A stretch of DNA of 32,207 bases from Thermocaproicibacter sp036741535 (GCA_036741535.1 DAINSB010000007.1:1-32207); one strand, 5' to 3'; positions 8,139 to 16,524 are shown, numbered from the stretch's first letter. A program made the numbers and translations. Notes: generated by a model from the letters alone, not told the origin.

Positions 8139-8582
8139 CTAGATATAAAACATATAGCCCGCCTTGGCCCTCTTTTCCGCCTCGGCGGAGAGGTCCGCCA
8201 GCGTGATGCGGGCCAGCGTCTCTTCCAGGGCGTTGTCCAACACGGAAAAGACGCAGTCCTGCATGGCCGTTTCGATATTTTCCGCCTTGTGGGCGACGGA
8301 CGGGACCGTCTTTTCAAACAGGGAAAGCTCCAGCGCGGAGAGAATCTCGAACGCGTTGATCTGCTCGGGCGGCCTCGCCAGCCGGTACCCCCCCTGGGCG
8401 CCCTTGACCGCATTGACAAGCTCCGCCTTTTTCAGGAGGGCGAACACCTGCTCCAGATAGATTTTAGAGATGCCGAGCCGCTCGGAAAGACTGATGACCG
8501 TCATGCAGGCGCCGTTCGCGTAGTTCTGCGCCATAGTGATCAGGGCGGCGAGGCCGTAGCGCCCCTTTGAAGAAATCCTCAT
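8139..8582 (-). CDS. cymR: Rrf2-family transcriptional regulator, CymR-like
   Basis: A 147-residue Rrf2 winged-helix regulator (MRISSKGRYGLAALITMAQ at the N-terminus, then the helix-turn-helix ISLSERLGISKIYLEQVF and the GAQGGYRLARP wing). It lacks the three clustered cysteines that hold the Fe-S cluster in IscR; only isolated Cys residues are seen. It is transcribed away from cysK. In Bacillus, CymR represses cysteine and sulfur genes together with the CysK protein, so the pairing suggests the same job here (inference). The start is ATG 8582: the family's conserved N-terminus begins there. Upstream AAAGGA lies about 13 bases away, which is long. A 27-codon upstream extension has no family match. 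Confidence 0.88.
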   Translation of the reverse strand: MRISSKGRYGLAALITMAQNYANGACMTVISLSERLGISKIYLEQVFALLKKAELVNAVKGAQGGYRLARPPEQINAFEILSALELSLFEKTVPSVAHKAENIETAMQDCVFSVLDNALEETLARITLADLSAEAEKRAKAGYMFYI

Positions 8583-8669
8583 CGCGTGCCGCAAATCCTT
8601 TCTACAATCAATCCCCGTTGAAGGAATCATCATTTTTTCGATCTGCTTAGTAAACGATCGCATAATATA

Positions 8670-8698
8670 ATATTATCCAGAAGCAGCAAAGAAGTCAA
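8670..8698 (-). promoter_or_regulatory. Promoter of the Rrf2 regulator gene
   Basis: On the minus strand, TTGACT (8693-8698), a 17-base spacer and TAATAT (8670-8675) form a sigma-A-type promoter 88 bases ahead of the start codon. The -10 region lies in an AT palindrome (ATAATATTAT at 8667-8676), a possible site for autoregulation. Confidence 0.65.
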
Positions 8699-8708
8699 GT
8701 CCGTTTCG

Positions 8709-8747
8709 CACTTTATATAGTATTTATATATATTATCTATATTATCG
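8709..8747. promoter_or_regulatory. AT-rich putative operator between cymR and cysK
   Basis: A stretch made almost entirely of A and T (repeats of TATATA/ATTAT) lies between the two divergent promoters and directly abuts the cysK -35 box. In a GC-rich genome it stands out. It is a reasonable binding region for the Rrf2 regulator or an UP element; no exact operator consensus was identified. Confidence 0.4.
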
Positions 8748-8752
8748 GGATG

Positions 8753-8782
8753 TTGACAACCGCCCCGCCCCACGCCTATAAT
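8753..8782 (+). promoter_or_regulatory. Consensus sigma-A promoter of cysK
   Basis: Perfect TTGACA (8753-8758) and TATAAT (8777-8782) boxes with an 18-base spacer. The boxes lie within the region that a longer reading frame would translate, which supports the cysK start at 8855. Confidence 0.9.
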
Positions 8783-8854
8783 GAAATCATCGGCAGAAAT
8801 CAGAGCGCCGCAGGACGGGCGGCGCATTGCAAAAAAGGTTTGGAGGAGATTTTT

Positions 8855-9781
8855 ATGATTGCAAAAAGCATCCTGGACCTGATTGGCAGAACGCCCCTGC
8901 TGGAACTGACCAAATATGAAAAAGAGCACAGCCTCAAAGCGACGATCGCCGCAAAGCTGGAATTCTACAACCCCGCCGGCAGCGTGAAGGACCGCATCGG
9001 CAAATCGATGATCGAAGACGCCGAAAAAAGCGGGAAGCTGAAGCCCGGCTCCGTCATCATCGAGCCGACGAGCGGCAACACGGGCATCGGCCTGGCGGCC
9101 GTGGCGGCCGCGAAGGGATACCGCGTCATCCTGACCATGCCGGAGACCATGAGCATCGAGCGCAGGAACCTGCTGAAGGCCTACGGTGCCGAGGTCGTGC
9201 TGACGGAGGGCGCGAAGGGCATGAAGGGCGCCATCGAAAGGGCCGACGAGCTCGCGAAGGAGATTCCGGATTCCTTCATTCCGGGCCAGTTCGTGAACCC
9301 GGCCAACCCGAAGGCCCACCGCGAGACCACGGGCCCCGAGATCTGGGACGACACCGACGGCAAGGTGGACATCTTCGTGGCGGGCGTCGGGACCGGCGGC
9401 ACCGTGACGGGCGTCGCGCAGTATCTGCTCGAAAAGAATCCGAAGGTCAAAATTATTGCGGTCGAGCCGTCCTCCTCGGCGGTCCTTTCCGGCGGCAAGC
9501 CCGGACCGCACAAGATCCAGGGCATCGGGGCGGGTTTTCTGCCCGATACGCTCGACATGAAGGTCGTCAGCGAAGTGCTTCCGGTCTCCAACGAGGACGC
9601 GTATCGCACCGGCCGGGAGCTCGCGCGCCTGGACGGCCTGCTGGTCGGCATTTCCTCCGGCGCGGCCGTATTCGCGGCGAAGCAGCTCGCACAGCGCCCG
9701 GAAAACAGCGGCAAGCTGATCGTGGCGCTCGTGGCCGACACCGGGATGCGCTACCTTTCCACGCCGGACTATCTGGTATGA
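8855..9781 (+). CDS. cysK: Cysteine synthase A (O-acetylserine sulfhydrylase)
   Basis: A 308-residue PLP enzyme making L-cysteine from O-acetylserine and sulfide in the cytosol. The PLP lysine is Lys45 in NPAGSVKDR. The substrate/PLP loop TSGNTG is at 72-77, and the phosphate-binding GTGGT is in VAGVGTGGTVTG. Length is typical of CysK. The start is ATG 8855 with GGAGGAG 8 bases upstream. It diverges from the Rrf2 regulator gene and has its own consensus promoter; tcdA follows 12 bases downstream, probably in the same transcript. Known CysK proteins act as co-repressor partner of CymR, so the two neighbours may form one regulatory pair. Confidence 0.95.
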   Translation: MIAKSILDLIGRTPLLELTKYEKEHSLKATIAAKLEFYNPAGSVKDRIGKSMIEDAEKSGKLKPGSVIIEPTSGNTGIGLAAVAAAKGYRVILTMPETMSIERRNLLKAYGAEVVLTEGAKGMKGAIERADELAKEIPDSFIPGQFVNPANPKAHRETTGPEIWDDTDGKVDIFVAGVGTGGTVTGVAQYLLEKNPKVKIIAVEPSSSAVLSGGKPGPHKIQGIGAGFLPDTLDMKVVSEVLPVSNEDAYRTGRELARLDGLLVGISSGAAVFAAKQLAQRPENSGKLIVALVADTGMRYLSTPDYLV

Positions 9782-9793
9782 CGAAGGGGCGGT

Positions 9794-10567
9794 ATGCAGA
9801 CGGTTCCGTTTGAATTTTCGCGTTCGCAGCTCGTGATGGGCCGCGGCGCGATCGAAAAGCTCCAGAACGCCGCCGTAGCCGTTTTCGGCATCGGCGGCGT
9901 CGGCTCGTATGCGGCGGAGGCGCTCGCCCGCGCGGGCGTCGGCTCCATCGCCCTGTTCGACGACGACAAGATCTGCCTGACGAACATCAACCGGCAGATC
10001 ATCGCGACGCACTCGACGGTCGGCCGGCAAAAGGTGGAGGTCATGAAGGAGCGCATCCTCGACATCAACCCGGAATGCAAAGTGGAGGCGCACCAGTGCT
10101 TCTACACGCCGGCCAACGCGGACGATTTCGACCTTAACCGGTACACCTATCTGATCGACGCCGTGGACACGGTCTCCGCCAAGCTGGAGCTGATCGAGCG
10201 CGCCTACAAGGCCCATGTGCCGGTCATCAGCTGCATGGGCGCCGGCAACAAGCTGGACCCCACCCGGTTCGAGGTCGCGGACATCTACCAGACCAGCGTG
10301 TGCCCGCTCGCCCGCGTGATGCGGCGCGAGCTGCGCGCGAGGGGGATCGGCCGCCTGAAGGTCGTGTACTCGAAAGAGCCTCCCCTCTCCCCCTTCGGCG
10401 GCCAGAAGGCCCTCTGCCGCCAGCACTGCGTCTGCCCGCCCGGGACCAAACGCATCTGCGCGGTGCGCCGAGCGATCCCGGGCAGCGTGTCGTTCGTGCC
10501 GCCCGTGGCCGGCATGATCCTCGCCGGCGAAGTGATCAAAGACATTGCCGGCGTGTCGGCAGGCTGA
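9794..10567 (+). CDS. tcdA: tRNA threonylcarbamoyladenosine dehydratase (ThiF/E1-like)
   Basis: A 257-residue E1-like ATP-dependent enzyme of the TcdA/CsdL family, which cyclises t6A37 in ANN-decoding tRNAs to ct6A. The nucleotide-binding GIGGVGSYAAE lies at 32-42, followed by the acidic FDDDKICLTNINRQ segment and the DAVDTVSAKL helix. A Cys-rich segment (CRQHCVCPPG) lies in the C-terminal third. It follows cysK by 12 bases, with AAGGGG ahead of ATG 9794. Members often sit near cysteine or sulfur genes (CsdA-CsdL in E. coli), which fits this location. Its TGA stop lies within the dispersed repeat that starts at 10559. Confidence 0.92.
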   Translation: MQTVPFEFSRSQLVMGRGAIEKLQNAAVAVFGIGGVGSYAAEALARAGVGSIALFDDDKICLTNINRQIIATHSTVGRQKVEVMKERILDINPECKVEAHQCFYTPANADDFDLNRYTYLIDAVDTVSAKLELIERAYKAHVPVISCMGAGNKLDPTRFEVADIYQTSVCPLARVMRRELRARGIGRLKVVYSKEPPLSPFGGQKALCRQHCVCPPGTKRICAVRRAIPGSVSFVPPVAGMILAGEVIKDIAGVSAG

Positions 10568-10591
10568 GCCTGCGCGCAAGTTTACACACAG
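10559..10591 (+). repeat. Dispersed repeat B, copy at the tcdA stop codon
   Basis: A 33-base unit beginning GCAGGCTGAGCC and containing CGCAAGTTT matches 28 of 33 bases with the minus-strand copy at 18143-18175. The tcdA stop codon TGA (10565-10567) lies within its palindromic core AGGCTGAGCCT. A further shared string (GTGCGTTCCC) follows a few dozen bases on in both copies. Confidence 0.7.
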
Positions 10592-10680
10592 CCAATCGGG
10601 TGCGTTCCCGGTTGCAAGGCACAAGAAACTGCACACTTGAGTTTACCGTATTCGGTCGAGTGCGTCCCGGTGCGAAAACG
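10579..10680 (+). repeat. Two degenerate direct repeats in a non-coding gap
   Basis: Two related segments follow tcdA: about 10580-10618 (AGTTTAC ... ATCGGGTGCGTTCCCGGT) and about 10635-10675 (AGTTTACC ... GTCGAGTGCGTCCCGGT). They share the order GTTTAC, CGG/GTCG, GTGCGT, CCCGGT. The rest of the 342-base gap up to 10909 holds only short hairpins (GACC...GGTC near 10743, GGTGC-CGT-GCACC near 10775) and the next promoter. No convincing gene was seen on either strand. Confidence 0.45.
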
Positions 10681-10865
10681 ATTTTACAGAATAGCCCGGA
10701 AAAAGTGTGCCCCGTGCGAGAAGTATGTTTCTTTTTCGCAGAGACCGCAATCGTGGTCGCCGTAGGCGGGTAAAGGTGCCGTGCACCCAATCCGCCGTGT
10801 TGAACGACCGGGCTTGATTCTTTTCCGGAGCCATCCATGTTTTTGATGAATCTCCCCCGCTTCCA

Positions 10866-10874
10866 TGTTATAAT
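10866..10874 (+). promoter_or_regulatory. Extended -10 promoter of the glyoxalase-sbcDC operon
   Basis: TGTTATAAT is a perfect TATAAT (10869-10874) with the TGn extension. It lies 35 bases before the glyoxalase start codon; no good -35 box lies at standard spacing. Confidence 0.7.
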
Positions 10875-10909
10875 GATGGTATCATAACAAGGAAAGCGGG
10901 GGGATTTTT

Positions 10910-11275
10910 ATGCAGTCAAGGTATCTTCACACCAATTTCAACGTCTTCGACCTGCAAAGAAGCATCGACTTCTACCGGGAGGCGCTCGGCCTCGCGGAGG
11001 CCCGGCGCATCACCGCTCCGGACGGCTCGTTCATCATCGTCTTCCTCGGCGACGGGCAGACGGATTTCCGCCTGGAGCTGACGTGGATGCGCGACCGCAA
11101 AACGCCGTACAACCTCGGCGACAACGAGTTCCATATCGCGTTCCGCGTGCCCGACAAAAAGGCCGCCCACGAGCTGCACGAAAAAATGGGATGCATCTGC
11201 TTTGAAAACAAAAAGATGGACCTCTATTTCATCAACGACCCGGACGGATACTGGATCGAAATTCTGGACAGGTAG
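10910..11275 (+). CDS. Glyoxalase I-like VOC metalloenzyme
   Basis: A 121-residue VOC-superfamily protein resembling lactoylglutathione lyase. The four expected metal ligands are all in place: His7, Glu56, His75 and Glu117, in nearly the same positions as E. coli GloA (His5, Glu56, His74, Glu122). The likely role is methylglyoxal or related aldehyde detoxification in the cytosol; the thiol cofactor in this organism is unknown. ATG 10910 follows a G-rich ribosome binding site (GGGGGG). sbcD starts 5 bases after the stop, so the three genes are one operon. Confidence 0.85.
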   Translation: MQSRYLHTNFNVFDLQRSIDFYREALGLAEARRITAPDGSFIIVFLGDGQTDFRLELTWMRDRKTPYNLGDNEFHIAFRVPDKKAAHELHEKMGCICFENKKMDLYFINDPDGYWIEILDR

Positions 11276-11280
11276 CCGCC

Positions 11281-12438
11281 ATGAGGCTTTTGCATCTTTC
11301 GGATCTGCACATCGGCAAGCGCGTGTGCGAAACCGATCTGACGGAGGACCAGCGGCGGATTCTGGAGCAGATCGTCGCGGTTTCGGACCGTGTCCGGCCG
11401 GACGCGGTCCTGATCGCGGGCGACCTGTACGACCGGGGCGTCCCGCCCGGGGACGCGGTCGGCCTGCTGGACGACTTCCTGACGGCCTTCGCTTCGCGCG
11501 GGGTGCCGGTGCTGGCGATCAGCGGAAACCACGATTCCCCCGAGCGGCTGGATTTCGGAAGCCGCATCATGAGCCGGAACGGCATCACCATCGCGGGGAC
11601 CTTCCGGGGGCATATGGAAACCGTCGTGCTGCGGGACGCGTTCGGCCCGGTGAATTTCTATCTTCTGCCGTTCCTCAGGCCCGCTTCGGTGGGGCCCTAT
11701 TTCCCGCAGAAGGCGGAGACGACCGAGCAGGCGGTGCGGATGGTGATGGATTCGCAGCCCGTCGACCCGACGGCGAGGAACGTGCTCGTCGCCCACCAGT
11801 TCGTGGTGAACGGGAGCAGGGGCCCCACCGTCAGCGGATCGGAGATCATCCTGTCGGTCGGCGGCTCGGACAACGTGGATGCCTCCGTCTTCTCCGCGTT
11901 CGATTACGTCGCCCTCGGCCATCTGCACGGCGCGCAGTCCATCGGCCGGCCGGAGGTCCGCTACTGCGGCTCGCCGCTCAAATACTCCTTCGCCGAGGTG
12001 CGCGAGAACAAGTCCGCCACGGTCGTCGAGCTGGGGGCAAAGGGCTGCGTGCGCATCTCCGCCGAGCCGCTGACCCCCCTGCGCGACATGCGGGAAATCC
12101 GCGGCCCCATCGCCGGGCTCACCCGCCCGGAGGTTTCTTCGCTCGGCGACTGCCGGGACTACATCCGCGCCGTTCTGACCGACGGGCGGGAGGTTTCGGA
12201 CGCCGTGGGACGCCTGCGCGCGGTCTACCCGAACCTGATGCAGGTCAACTTTGAAAACGCGCGCGACGAGCGGGCGGAACCCTCCAAATCCGCCGCCTCG
12301 GGCGACGTGGCGCACAGGACCCCCGTGGAGCTGTTCGAGGAATTCTACCGGAATCAGAGCGGGGCGGAGCTGCCGGAAGACGAGCGCCGCGAACTGGAAC
12401 AAGCCGTGAAAGCCGCGCTTCAGGAGGAAGGAACATGA
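11281..12438 (+). CDS. sbcD: Exonuclease SbcCD, D subunit (Mre11-like nuclease)
   Basis: A 385-residue metallophosphoesterase, the nuclease half of SbcCD, which cleaves hairpins and protein-blocked DNA ends. Phosphoesterase motifs are present in order: D8-L-H10, GD48 in AGDLYDRG, GNH84D, the H in LVAHQF, and GHLH. The C-terminal capping region (PLRDMREIRGP) is typical. ATG 11281 follows the glyoxalase stop by 5 bases. The 3' end overlaps sbcC by 4 bases (ATGA), indicating translational coupling. Confidence 0.95.
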   Translation: MRLLHLSDLHIGKRVCETDLTEDQRRILEQIVAVSDRVRPDAVLIAGDLYDRGVPPGDAVGLLDDFLTAFASRGVPVLAISGNHDSPERLDFGSRIMSRNGITIAGTFRGHMETVVLRDAFGPVNFYLLPFLRPASVGPYFPQKAETTEQAVRMVMDSQPVDPTARNVLVAHQFVVNGSRGPTVSGSEIILSVGGSDNVDASVFSAFDYVALGHLHGAQSIGRPEVRYCGSPLKYSFAEVRENKSATVVELGAKGCVRISAEPLTPLRDMREIRGPIAGLTRPEVSSLGDCRDYIRAVLTDGREVSDAVGRLRAVYPNLMQVNFENARDERAEPSKSAASGDVAHRTPVELFEEFYRNQSGAELPEDERRELEQAVKAALQEEGT

Positions 12439-15400
12439 AACCGCTGCATCTCGTGATGAACGCGTTCGGCCCGTACGCCGGCCGGGTGGAGCTTCCCCTT
12501 TCGGAATTCGGGTCCGCCGGCCTGTTCCTGATCAGCGGGGACACCGGCGCCGGCAAGACCACCATCTTCGACGCCATCACCTTCGCCCTGTTCGGCGAGG
12601 CGAGCGGATCGACCCGCACGCCCGACACGCTCCGCAGCGACTTCGCCCCTGTCGGCGCAAAGCCGTTCGTCGTGCTGACTTTTTCCCACGGCGGCGAAAC
12701 CTACCGGATTGAACGCAGCCCCCGCTACAAAAGGCCGAAGCGCGGCGGCGGCGAAACGACGGAGGGCGCGGACGCCACCCTCACGCTGCCGGGCGGCGAG
12801 GTCTGCTCCGGCGCGACGGCCGTCACGGAAAGGGTCCGGCGGCTGCTCGGGATCGACTGCCGCCAGTTCCGCCAGACCTCGATGATCGCGCAGGGGGAAT
12901 TTCTGAAGCTGCTTCTGGCCGACAGCGGCGAACGCTCCGAGATCTTCCGGAAGGTGTTCGACACCGGCATCTTCCGCCGCATCCAGGACCGCCTGCACGA
13001 CCGCGCCAAAACACTGGGGACGCAGACGGACGAAACCGCCCGGGCGGTCCTGCAGGACGCCGCCGCCCTGCGGCCGGACGGGACCCTTCTGACCCCGGAG
13101 GATCTGGCCTCTTTCGCGGCGGAAGGCAATGTCAACCAGGCCCCCTTTCTGCTGCAAAAGCTGCGCCGTTCCGTCAAGGCCGACGAAACGGCGGCCGCGG
13201 AAGCCGAAAAGCGGCGCGCACAGGCCCGCGGCGCCGCGGAAAAGCTGACGGCGCAGGCGGAAGCGGCGCAGCAACTGAGCCGCGCGTTCCGTTCGCTGGA
13301 CGAAGCCGCGCGGCGCCTTGCGGAGCTGGACGCCCGCGCGCAGGAAATGGCGGAAAAATCCGGGAAGGCGGACGCCGCGGCCCGCGCCGAAAGCGCCGTC
13401 ACGCCGGCCTATACGGCATACCTGCGGGAAAAGGAAGAAAAAGCGCGGCTCGCAGGCGAAATCGCCCGAACGCGGGAGCAGATCGCCCGGAAAGAGGAAT
13501 CGCTCGCCGCGCTGCAGGCCGCGGCGGAGGCGGAACGGGCCAAAGAGCCGCGGCGGGCGGCGCTGGAAGAAAAAGCAGCCGCCCTCAAAGCCGATCTGCC
13601 GAAATATGAAAAGGCGCAAAAGCTCGGAGCCGAAACGGCGGAGCTCCAAAAGCGGCTCGACGCCGTGCTCAAACGGCACGCCGCCGTCGCCGCGGAGCAG
13701 GCGGACCGCAGGGACGCCCTGCAGGCGCAGCAAAAGGAGCTGGAAACCCTCTCAAACGCGGAGGCCGAGCGCGTCGACCGCCTCGGCCGGGACCGGATGC
13801 TGTCCCAGACCTGTGAAAAACTGGAGGAGATCCTCCGCGGCACCTCCCGCATCCTTGCGGAGGCTTCGCAGTCCAGACAGGCCAAAGACCGGTATCTCGA
13901 CGCCGAGGTCCGCTACAAGGAAGCGAATTTCGCCGCCGAGGACGCCGACCTCGCCTTTCTGCGCGGACAGGCCGGCCTGCTTGCCGCCTCCCTGAAAAAC
14001 GGCGAGCCGTGCCCCGTCTGCGGCTCCACCGCCCATCCGCATCCGGCCCCGCCTTCCTCCGCGCCGGGTGAGGACGAACTCAACCGCCTGAAGGCAAAGC
14101 GCGACTCCCTGCGCGAAGCACTGCAGAAGGCCGGGCTGACGGTGCGTGAAAACAAGGCGCGGCTGGAAACCGAAAAGGCGGATCTGCTGCAGGCCGCCGG
14201 CGCCGTCCTGGGCGACCTGACGGCCTGCAAAAGCGTGCTCGCCCTGCGGAAAACGGCCTCCGACGCCCTGGCCCTCGCCAGACGCCGGCGCGACGGGCTC
14301 CGGGAGGAGCTAGCCATTTTGCAGGGCAGATGCGAGCGGAAGGCCGCCCTCGCCGTCTCCCTCAAAGAGGCGCGGCGTCTTCTGGAAGACGAAGACGCGG
14401 AGGCGGTCCGGCTTGGGGAGGAAAAGTCGGCCGTACAGGCGGAGGCGGAAGCGAAGAAAGCGGAAGCCGGGGCGCTTGCCGAAACGCTGCCCTACGCGAC
14501 GGCGGACGAGGCGCAAAAGGTGCTGAAGCAATGGAGCGCGGATCTCGACGGCATGGAAAAAAGGCTCGAGCAGGCGGAACAGGCGCGCCGCTCCGGCGAA
14601 AGCGAACTCGTCGCCCTGCGCGCGGTGCTGGCGGAAAACGGCAGGCACCTCGATCTTGCGGAACAGAAAACGCGGCGGGCAGAGCAGGCATACAAAGAGA
14701 AATTGGGCCTTGCGGGCTTTGCGGACGAAACGGCCTACCTTTCCGCGCGGATGGAACCGGAGGCGCTCGCTTCGCTGACCGAGAGCCTGGACGAATACCG
14801 GATGGCGAGGCGGAGCGCACGCGAAGAAAAGGATCGCCTGACGCGGGAAACGGCTGGCGAAACCCCGCCCGATCCGGAAAAGCTCACGGCCGCGCGGCAG
14901 GAGGCGCGCCGCCGCGAGGAAACATGCGAAACCGCTCTGCGGGACCTTTCCGTCCGGCTGGAAAGCAACCGCCGGGCCGCCGGGCGCATCGCGGAAGGCC
15001 TTGCGGCGCACGAAAAGCTCCGCCGCTCCTACGAGACCGCGCTGGACCTCGACCGGACGGCGAACGGCGCGGCGACGGGACGCCAGCGGCTGAATTTCGA
15101 GCAATTCGTGCAGGCGGCTTATTTCGGCGAGATCCTCGCGCAGGCGAACCTGCGCCTCTCCGACATGACCGACGGGCGCTACGTGCTGCTGCGCAGGGAC
15201 GCCGCCAGCGATCTGCGGACGCACTTCGGCCTGGACATCGACGTGCTGGACCATTACACCGGCCGCGTCCGCGATGTGAAATCGCTTTCCGGCGGGGAAT
15301 CGTTCAAGGCTTCGCTCTCGCTGGCCCTCGGCCTCTCCGACGTGGTGCAGAACCGCTCCGGCGGCGTGCGCATCGAGACCATGTTCATCGACGAGGGCTT

Positions 15401-15575
15401 CGGCTCGCTGGACGACGAATCCCGCCGACAGGCGATCGCCACGCTGTACAGGCTCGCCCGCGGGAACCGGCTGGTCGGCATCATCTCCCATGTTTCGGAG
15501 CTGAAAGAGCAGATCGACAAACAGGTGGTGGTCAGGCGCGGGATGGCGGGAAGTACTATACAGATTGTAAAATAA
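12435..15575 (+). CDS. sbcC: Exonuclease SbcCD, C subunit (Rad50-like SMC ATPase)
   Basis: A 1046-residue SMC-type ATPase, partner of SbcD. Walker A is GDTGAGKTT at 35-43, with a Q-loop region in QTSMIAQGEF. Two long Glu/Lys/Arg/Ala-rich coiled-coil arms surround a zinc-hook CPVC at Cys526-Cys529, almost exactly mid-protein. The ABC signature LSGGE is at 951-955 and Walker B MFIDEGFG (Asp986, Glu987) near the end. All catalytic parts look intact and length is normal. The start ATG overlaps the sbcD stop. Transcription probably ends at the hairpin at 15633-15668. Confidence 0.96.
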   Translation: MKPLHLVMNAFGPYAGRVELPLSEFGSAGLFLISGDTGAGKTTIFDAITFALFGEASGSTRTPDTLRSDFAPVGAKPFVVLTFSHGGETYRIERSPRYKRPKRGGGETTEGADATLTLPGGEVCSGATAVTERVRRLLGIDCRQFRQTSMIAQGEFLKLLLADSGERSEIFRKVFDTGIFRRIQDRLHDRAKTLGTQTDETARAVLQDAAALRPDGTLLTPEDLASFAAEGNVNQAPFLLQKLRRSVKADETAAAEAEKRRAQARGAAEKLTAQAEAAQQLSRAFRSLDEAARRLAELDARAQEMAEKSGKADAAARAESAVTPAYTAYLREKEEKARLAGEIARTREQIARKEESLAALQAAAEAERAKEPRRAALEEKAAALKADLPKYEKAQKLGAETAELQKRLDAVLKRHAAVAAEQADRRDALQAQQKELETLSNAEAERVDRLGRDRMLSQTCEKLEEILRGTSRILAEASQSRQAKDRYLDAEVRYKEANFAAEDADLAFLRGQAGLLAASLKNGEPCPVCGSTAHPHPAPPSSAPGEDELNRLKAKRDSLREALQKAGLTVRENKARLETEKADLLQAAGAVLGDLTACKSVLALRKTASDALALARRRRDGLREELAILQGRCERKAALAVSLKEARRLLEDEDAEAVRLGEEKSAVQAEAEAKKAEAGALAETLPYATADEAQKVLKQWSADLDGMEKRLEQAEQARRSGESELVALRAVLAENGRHLDLAEQKTRRAEQAYKEKLGLAGFADETAYLSARMEPEALASLTESLDEYRMARRSAREEKDRLTRETAGETPPDPEKLTAARQEARRREETCETALRDLSVRLESNRRAAGRIAEGLAAHEKLRRSYETALDLDRTANGAATGRQRLNFEQFVQAAYFGEILAQANLRLSDMTDGRYVLLRRDAASDLRTHFGLDIDVLDHYTGRVRDVKSLSGGESFKASLSLALGLSDVVQNRSGGVRIETMFIDEGFGSLDDESRRQAIATLYRLARGNRLVGIISHVSELKEQIDKQVVVRRGMAGSTIQIVK

Positions 15576-15632
15576 AATTATGATATTCCATATAGTCATC
15601 ACACCCGGCGGCCGCGCCGTCCGGGCACAGCA

Positions 15633-15668
15633 AAGGGGCCGATGCGATCTGTGCCGCATCGGCCCCTT
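15633..15668. terminator. Strong hairpin between convergent sbcC and crp-type genes
   Basis: A 14-bp perfect stem (AAGGGGCCGATGCG at 15633-15646 with CGCATCGGCCCCTT at 15655-15668) and an 8-base loop lie between two converging genes. The flanking T/A runs are short, so it may act as a bidirectional terminator or 3'-end stabiliser. Confidence 0.65.
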
Positions 15669-15717
15669 CCCTGCCACAGGGCGGAACGGAAGGCAGGCCG
15701 CCCGCCGGATGAGAAAA

Positions 15718-16440
15718 TCACCGGGCATCGCCCGTCTTTTGGCTGTCGCTTTCCCCGGCGAGCTTTTGCAGCTTTGCCCGGTCGAGGATTTTGACACAGC
15801 CGCGCGAGACCCGGACAATGCCCTCGGACTGAAAGTACCGGAGCATGCGCGTGACCACTTCGCGCGCCGTGCCCATGTCGCGCGCGATTTCCTCATGCGT
15901 GAGGGCCACCGTGTCGCCGCCGGAAAGCGCGGACTGCCGCGACAGAAAAATCGCCAGCCTGCGGTCGAAGCTCATGAAAAGGATCTGCTCCAGAAGCCAC
16001 ACGACGTCCGAAAAGCGGGCGGAGAGTTCCCGGTTCGTATAGGCGGAGACCGCCAGCGAAGTCCGGTTCAGCTCCCGGTAGATCGGGGTCGGGACCAGAA
16101 TCGTACGGGAATCGACGGCCGCCTGCATGTAGATGTCGAAGCGGATATTCTCCAGCATGCAGGAAAGGGAAAAGATGCACGCCTCCCCTTCACGAAGTCG
16201 GAACACGGTGATCTCCCGCCCCGATTCGGAAAGTATGTAGGAACGCACCTGCCCGCTCATGATGACGAAAAGCCCCTCGCACCCCTCCGGCCCGCTGTGG
16301 AGCAGGCTTCCGGCGGGATACTCCTTCCGATAGGAGCCGGCCGCGAGCATCCGCTGCTGCGGCTGCGTCAGGCCGTTCCAGAACGGCAGCGCATTTTTCA
16401 GAAATTCCAGTTCCTTCCCGCTGAGAGACACCCGTGTCAT
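15718..16440 (-). CDS. Crp/Fnr-family transcriptional regulator
   Basis: A 240-residue regulator with an N-terminal cyclic-nucleotide-binding-like beta barrel (about 25-125, GLFVIMSGQVRSYI), a dimer helix, and a C-terminal Crp-type helix-turn-helix (about 180-220, THEEIARDMGTAREVVTRML). The segment LREGEACIFSLSCML is typical of a clostridial subgroup. There is no N-terminal Cys cluster like that of FNR, so a [4Fe-4S] oxygen sensor is not supported; the effector is unknown. ATG 16440 is chosen because TATAAT at 16460-16465 overlaps the ATG at 16461 and excludes it. A GTG at 16431 with AAGGGG 9 bases upstream is an equally good start. Confidence 0.88.
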   Translation of the reverse strand: MTRVSLSGKELEFLKNALPFWNGLTQPQQRMLAAGSYRKEYPAGSLLHSGPEGCEGLFVIMSGQVRSYILSESGREITVFRLREGEACIFSLSCMLENIRFDIYMQAAVDSRTILVPTPIYRELNRTSLAVSAYTNRELSARFSDVVWLLEQILFMSFDRRLAIFLSRQSALSGGDTVALTHEEIARDMGTAREVVTRMLRYFQSEGIVRVSRGCVKILDRAKLQKLAGESDSQKTGDAR

Positions 16441-16459
16441 CCCCTTTTCCGTGTCTTTC

Positions 16460-16468
16460 ATTATATCA
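16460..16468 (-). promoter_or_regulatory. Extended -10 promoter of the Crp/Fnr gene
   Basis: On the minus strand TGATATAAT gives a perfect TATAAT (16460-16465) with the TGn extension. Transcription would begin near 16453, leaving a leader of about 13-22 bases. Confidence 0.65.
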
Positions 16469-16495
16469 CACCGCGCCGGGGCGGAAAAGGGGCTT

Positions 16496-16524
16496 GCGGC
16501 GTGTCGCCGCGGCCAAGGCCGGGC
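16496..16524. repeat. Dispersed intergenic repeat A, copy 2
   Basis: Matches the unit at 5252-5280 in the same orientation with one mismatch (core GTGTCGCCGCGGCCAA). It lies in the 175-base gap between the Crp/Fnr promoter and the MATE stop codon. The rest of that gap shows only one imperfect stem (GTCTG-GGGA...TCCC-G-CAGAC, near 16566-16590). Confidence 0.7.

Noticed and set aside
10536..10838. A 100-codon minus-strand frame (and two shorter ones) in the gap after tcdA.
   Set aside because: It overlaps the tcdA 3' end and the repeats, has no ribosome binding site or recognisable domain, and has no coding-like composition.
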